From positions 3,755 through 40,123 of the forward strand of contig MU621247.1 in assembly GCA_025399215.1 (NCBI GenBank): DNA of 36,369 bases, written 5' to 3'. Shown here in pieces: positions 32,657 to 36,369 of this stretch (its first letter is position 1; each line of letters begins with the position of its first letter). The notes under the pieces were generated by a model. The model was not told the origin of the DNA. It was given only the letters and a program-made list of their open reading frames with translations, and did no database searches. Source of the stretch: Globomyces pollinis-pini (Eukaryota > Chytridiomycota > Chytridiomycetes > Rhizophydiales > Globomycetaceae). The translations under genes were made by a program, and so were the position numbers.

Positions 32657-35600
32657 TTATCTACCAGTGGAGAATCGAGTGGGATGAAGATCAAGACCTT
32701 GAATATCTTTGGAGTATTTAACTGGGTTACGTGCTCGTAGAATCAATGTACGAATGATGGCATAAATGTAAATAATCACTCCAAATCCAAACGCAATCAA
32801 CCATACATAACCAGTCATGAGATAGTTAGTAGTGAAGACAACATTAACGAATGGTATGTATACAACGCAAGAACAGAAAGCAACAGCAAACAAAATACCA
32901 TAAAAGTTCATTGGATTGGCCAACATGAATGCTCCGAATGGTAATCCAAGTCTAGCTTTACAACACATCATGTTGAAACTCTGAGTGATCATCAAACAGA
33001 AGTAGAAAGCTGCATTTCCTACAAACAGTGCTTTGATTTGTGTATCAACATCAAATAGTTTTCCGTCAGAAAGAGTAAAATCTTTGGTACCATAATCGTC
33101 AGCATTCTTGATTTGGTCACTTGGAGTCACTCCATATGTATAGTACATGGAAAAGAAGTAACACGTAAAGCAAGCAATAGTTTCAATGGTTCCGACTTCA
33201 AGGAACGCCCATGATAAAACACCTTGATCAATCAATACTTCTTCCTCCACTGGATCAAAGAACTTTTGATGCATTCGTTTAGAAAATGATGGTGGTCCAT
33301 TCTTTTCTGCGTCCTTCAATCTAGCAACTAATTTGTCTGTCACAGGTTTACGTGGTTGTAACTTCATCAGTCCTGCTCGGTTTTCTGGAACATCCCATGC
33401 AAATGATAAAGCCAAAAACATTTCAAACCCTAAATCAGATACCAAAATCAAAATAGGAGACATTGCCAACGGCATAGGGATTGCAATGTTCATCAAATTG
33501 GCCCACACTAGAAAAAATGAATCACTAAATAGCTGTTACCTTCAGGCATAGTATGTGTGATAGTGTATTTGATGGACTTCTTCAAGTTTTGGAAAATCAA
33601 ACGACCTTCTTCAATACCATTGATACAGGATGCAAAGTTATCATCAACCAAAATCATCGCTGCTGCTTCTTTAGACACATCGGATCCAGAAATATTCATG
33701 GCAATTCCTAAATCTGCCTTCTTCAGTGCTGGAGAATCATTCACACCATCTCCAGTCACACCCACAATATGACCAAGTGATTGAGCATGCTTGACAATGG
33801 TTAGCTTGTGTTTTGGTGAAGTACGAGCAAAAATAATCTCTTCCTTTGAGAAAATCCTGTCCCAATCATCGTCAGTTAAGTGATCAATTTGTTCTCCATG
33901 AATAACAACAGCATTAACTTCATCTTCACGAATCTGTGAAATATCACATCCTCTTTTGGCAGCAAGTGATTCTTTAGTATCTTGCAACATCAAATTGATC
34001 TTGCGACCAATAGACTCAGCAGTCAATGGATGGTCTCCAGTGACCATCATGACACGAATACCAGCCTCACGACAGTGACCAATAGCTTCACGTACTCCAT
34101 GCTTTGGAGGATCTTCAAGTGATACCAATCCGTAAAAGGTCAAATCTTTCTATTGAATTGTTAAACAAACTTGAAATCGTTACCTGAGGGTAGTTACCCA
34201 AATCCTTTTTGAATTCATGGAAAGCTGGATATTTGTCTCCAGGAAGTTGTAAAGCGGCAAAAGCAAGCACACGGTGACCTTTGCTAGCCATAAACCCATA
34301 AGTTCTGTCATATTTCTTTTTATGTTCGTCAGTCAATGGAACAATATTTTGACCGTCATGGAAGGTAGAGCAAAGACGTAACACACGTTCAGGAGCTCCC
34401 TTTAAGTACAAAGTCAGTGAGCCATTAGAATGTTTCTTCTTGTGAATAGTCATCGCCCATTTGTTGTCAGAGTTAAACGGAATTTCAAACACTTTAGGAT
34501 AATTGTCATGTAATTTCTCAAAATCCAATATTTTTTGTGCCGCATTTCGTAATAAACCAGCTTCAGTAGCATCACCAAGAATAGGACGAGTAGCAATTGG
34601 ACCTTCATTGTTTTCAAAACGAGCACGAGAACATAAAGCTGACATGTGAAGCACCTCGTTAGGACCAGTGTGATCCAAATCTAAAGGAATGGCATCAACA
34701 CCTTGTTCAGCAACAGCAGGACAGTAGTACAATTTATCTCCTGACCACACATAAGTCACAGTCATTTGATTTCTAGTTAAGGTTCCGGTTTTATCAGTTG
34801 CAAGTAAAGTAATAGCACCTAAAGTTTCCACAGACTGTAAATCTTTAACCAACACATTTCTAGTTGCCATTCGCTTTGCAGCCAGTGACAGCAATACAGA
34901 TACTGTGGTAGGTAAACCTTGAGGAACAAAACTAGTGAAAGTACCAATGGCAAAATTAAAAGAGAAAGCCAAACCACGATTTCTTGCAAAAAGAGAAATC
35001 AAAAAGAAGGCCAAAGCAATAACAGTAGCAATAGAAGCAATCAAGGTAACATAGTTTTCAATTTCTGCAGACATTGGAGAAGGTCGTCGATCTTCACTAG
35101 AAGTCATGAAAGCAATTTGTCCAATAACGGTGTTGTCACCAGTTCGGATAACAACACCATAAGCTTCACCATTGACGGCAAGAGTACCATTGAAGAGCAT
35201 ATTGTGAGCTTCCAAAGGATTCTCACTTTGGTTTACAGGGCCACGTTCTTGAGCTTCCACTTCACCAGTCAATGAAGAATTATCCACTTTGATTTCGGTG
35301 GATGCAAAGATAACTAAATCGGCAGGAATCTTGTCACCGGAACGAATGTAAACAATGTCACCAGTGACTAACGTGGCCGCTCCAACTTGGACAGTTTTAC
35401 CATCACGGATCACATAGGAAGACGTAGGAATCAGGTTCTATAATAATTCATTAGATGAGTATTAGTATTACCAGGAATGATTCCAAGATAGCTTGGGATT
35501 TCTGAGTTTGGTAAAAATCAACAAAGGCATTCATAAAAGCAACAAATAACAAGATGATACCAATATAAATCTATCGATAAACAATCATTAGACTCACATT

Positions 35601-35956
35601 TGAGAAGTTGTTGACAGAATCAATTCCGAAAATAATCAATGCCACTATACCCGAGACCCATAACATAACATTGAACAAATGCAACAAATAGAGCAAATAT
35701 TGTAAAATCGGATGCAATTTTTTAGGTGGGGTCAAGCAATTAGGTCCATTGGTAGCCAAACGTTGAGCAGCTTCAGCTTCAGAGAGACCAGCAGAATTGG
35801 TTGCTTTCTTTTCATCAAATTTCACGTTGTATTTCTTTTGCAACTCTTCCAGTGACAAGAGATGCTCTGTAATATCTACCTTCGCTTCTTCCTTTGGAGC
35901 TTCCTTTGGTGCTTCCTATGTTGTTAAATCGTCTTTTTTACTGCAGCTGCCGTCAT
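32657..35956 (-). CDS. P2C (Na,K/H,K-type) P-type ATPase catalytic subunit
   Basis: complement(join(32657..33507,33540..34149,34184..35437,35472..35570,35598..35915,35942..35956)), 1048 aa; introns 32, 34, 34, 27 and 26 nt. The first exon is five codons (MTAAA) and supplies the ATG; the next gives the P2C N terminus (VDITEHLLSLEELQKKYNV). Phosphorylation motif DKTGT is at 359-363; 'TGDHPLTA' and 'TGDGVNDSPALKKADLGIAM' are intact; ten helices fit the family. Odd residues: the A-domain TGES is TGEV (201-204, Glu kept); helix 4 PEGL is PQGL (Gln317); helix 5 Ser775 equivalent is His761, with Glu765 kept; helix 6 Asp804 equivalent is Asp790, while Asp808 equivalent is Glu794. A cation pump at the plasma membrane, but Na/K selectivity should not be assumed. 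No beta subunit is seen in the window. Confidence 0.93.
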
Positions 35957-36369
35957 CAAATTTTTAGATGAAAATTTTTCGTGTTTTTATGTTTGTGACT
36001 CAAAGCGAACAATAACAAAAACAACAATGGAATTTATGGAGCTTGTTTACCAACAACTGCATTGTTTTTAGGAATATTATTGTTATGAAGATTGTAGCAT
36101 CTGTGAACATTTCATGGTCTTCTCTGGAACGATTAGATTAAATGTAAGTGGAAAACAAAGTCTCCAATCAATCAAGTAATCCCTTATGTCGCGTGTTTTG
36201 ATTCATTATATTTATTTGGGATAGAACAATGATATCTGATTGTATTCGAATCAAATCAGTTCATAATGTGTAAAATATAATGCAGTATATTGATCTAAAT
36301 TTTATAAATTTTAACCAACAAAAATCATATCCTGACTTTTGATGACTGTGTAGTTTCATGTGGTTGCTT
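35957..36369. other. Upstream of the ATPase gene, to window end
   Basis: 413 bp, AT-rich, presumably the ATPase promoter on its left side. No frame, RNA gene or named motif recognised. Confidence 0.5.

Noticed and set aside
1..36369. tRNA, rRNA, CRISPR, insertion sequence or viral genes
   Set aside because: No tRNA B-box with matching arms, no repeat-spacer array, no transposase or capsid/polymerase signature was seen on either strand.

Overview
This is nuclear DNA from a flagellated eukaryote, most likely a zoosporic fungus or close relative (Chytridiomycota, Blastocladiomycota, Aphelida or Rozellida). The evidence is an intraflagellar-transport gene (IFT144/WDR19), a class C GPCR with a periplasmic-binding-like ectodomain, a P2C (Na,K-type) ATPase, fungal-style SPC3, MED8, NOP4 and PLAC8 genes, AT-rich DNA and standard stop codons. 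The genus cannot be told from the sequence. The genome is compact. Seventeen genes were modelled between 4.2 and 36.0 kb on both strands, often 55-250 bp apart. Thirteen of them carry introns, 82 in all by my reading. Seventy of these are only 22-40 nt long (GT...AG), so most genes look like strings of short broken ORFs until spliced. Every spliced model adds up to an intact frame with a single stop.

Layout. 1-4.2 kb is a gene-poor, decayed region holding a broken 2OG-Fe(II) oxygenase-like fragment, unrecognised ORF remnants, a frame-shifting 38-bp tandem duplication and short telomere-like motifs. From 4.2 kb the ordinary genes start: an NnrU-like membrane protein (-), a CAP/SCP protein (+), a LITAF-domain protein (+), NOP4/RBM28 (+), IFT144 (-, 24 exons), IMP3 (+), an unrecognised polytopic membrane protein (-), a PLAC8 protein (+), SPC3 (-), a class C GPCR (-), POL12/POLA2 (+), JMJD6 (-), an SLC44 choline-transporter-like protein (+), MED8 (+), an unrecognised leucine-rich protein (+), LSM1 (-) and a P2C ATPase (-).

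The genes do not form one pathway. They are housekeeping functions (ribosome biogenesis: NOP4, IMP3; replication: POL12; transcription: MED8; mRNA decay: LSM1; secretion: SPC3) mixed with cilium and membrane genes (IFT144, GPCR, ATPase, SLC44).

The most interesting signals are: (a) all three introns of 51-63 nt split exactly at an internal AG|GT into two normal-sized mini-introns, as expected for zero-length exons or recursive splicing; (b) T-tracts followed by AG lie immediately upstream of several start codons, resembling 3' splice sites without a donor; (c) the P2C ATPase has non-canonical residues at cation-binding positions and at TGES; (d) the GPCR carries a PH-like cytoplasmic tail.
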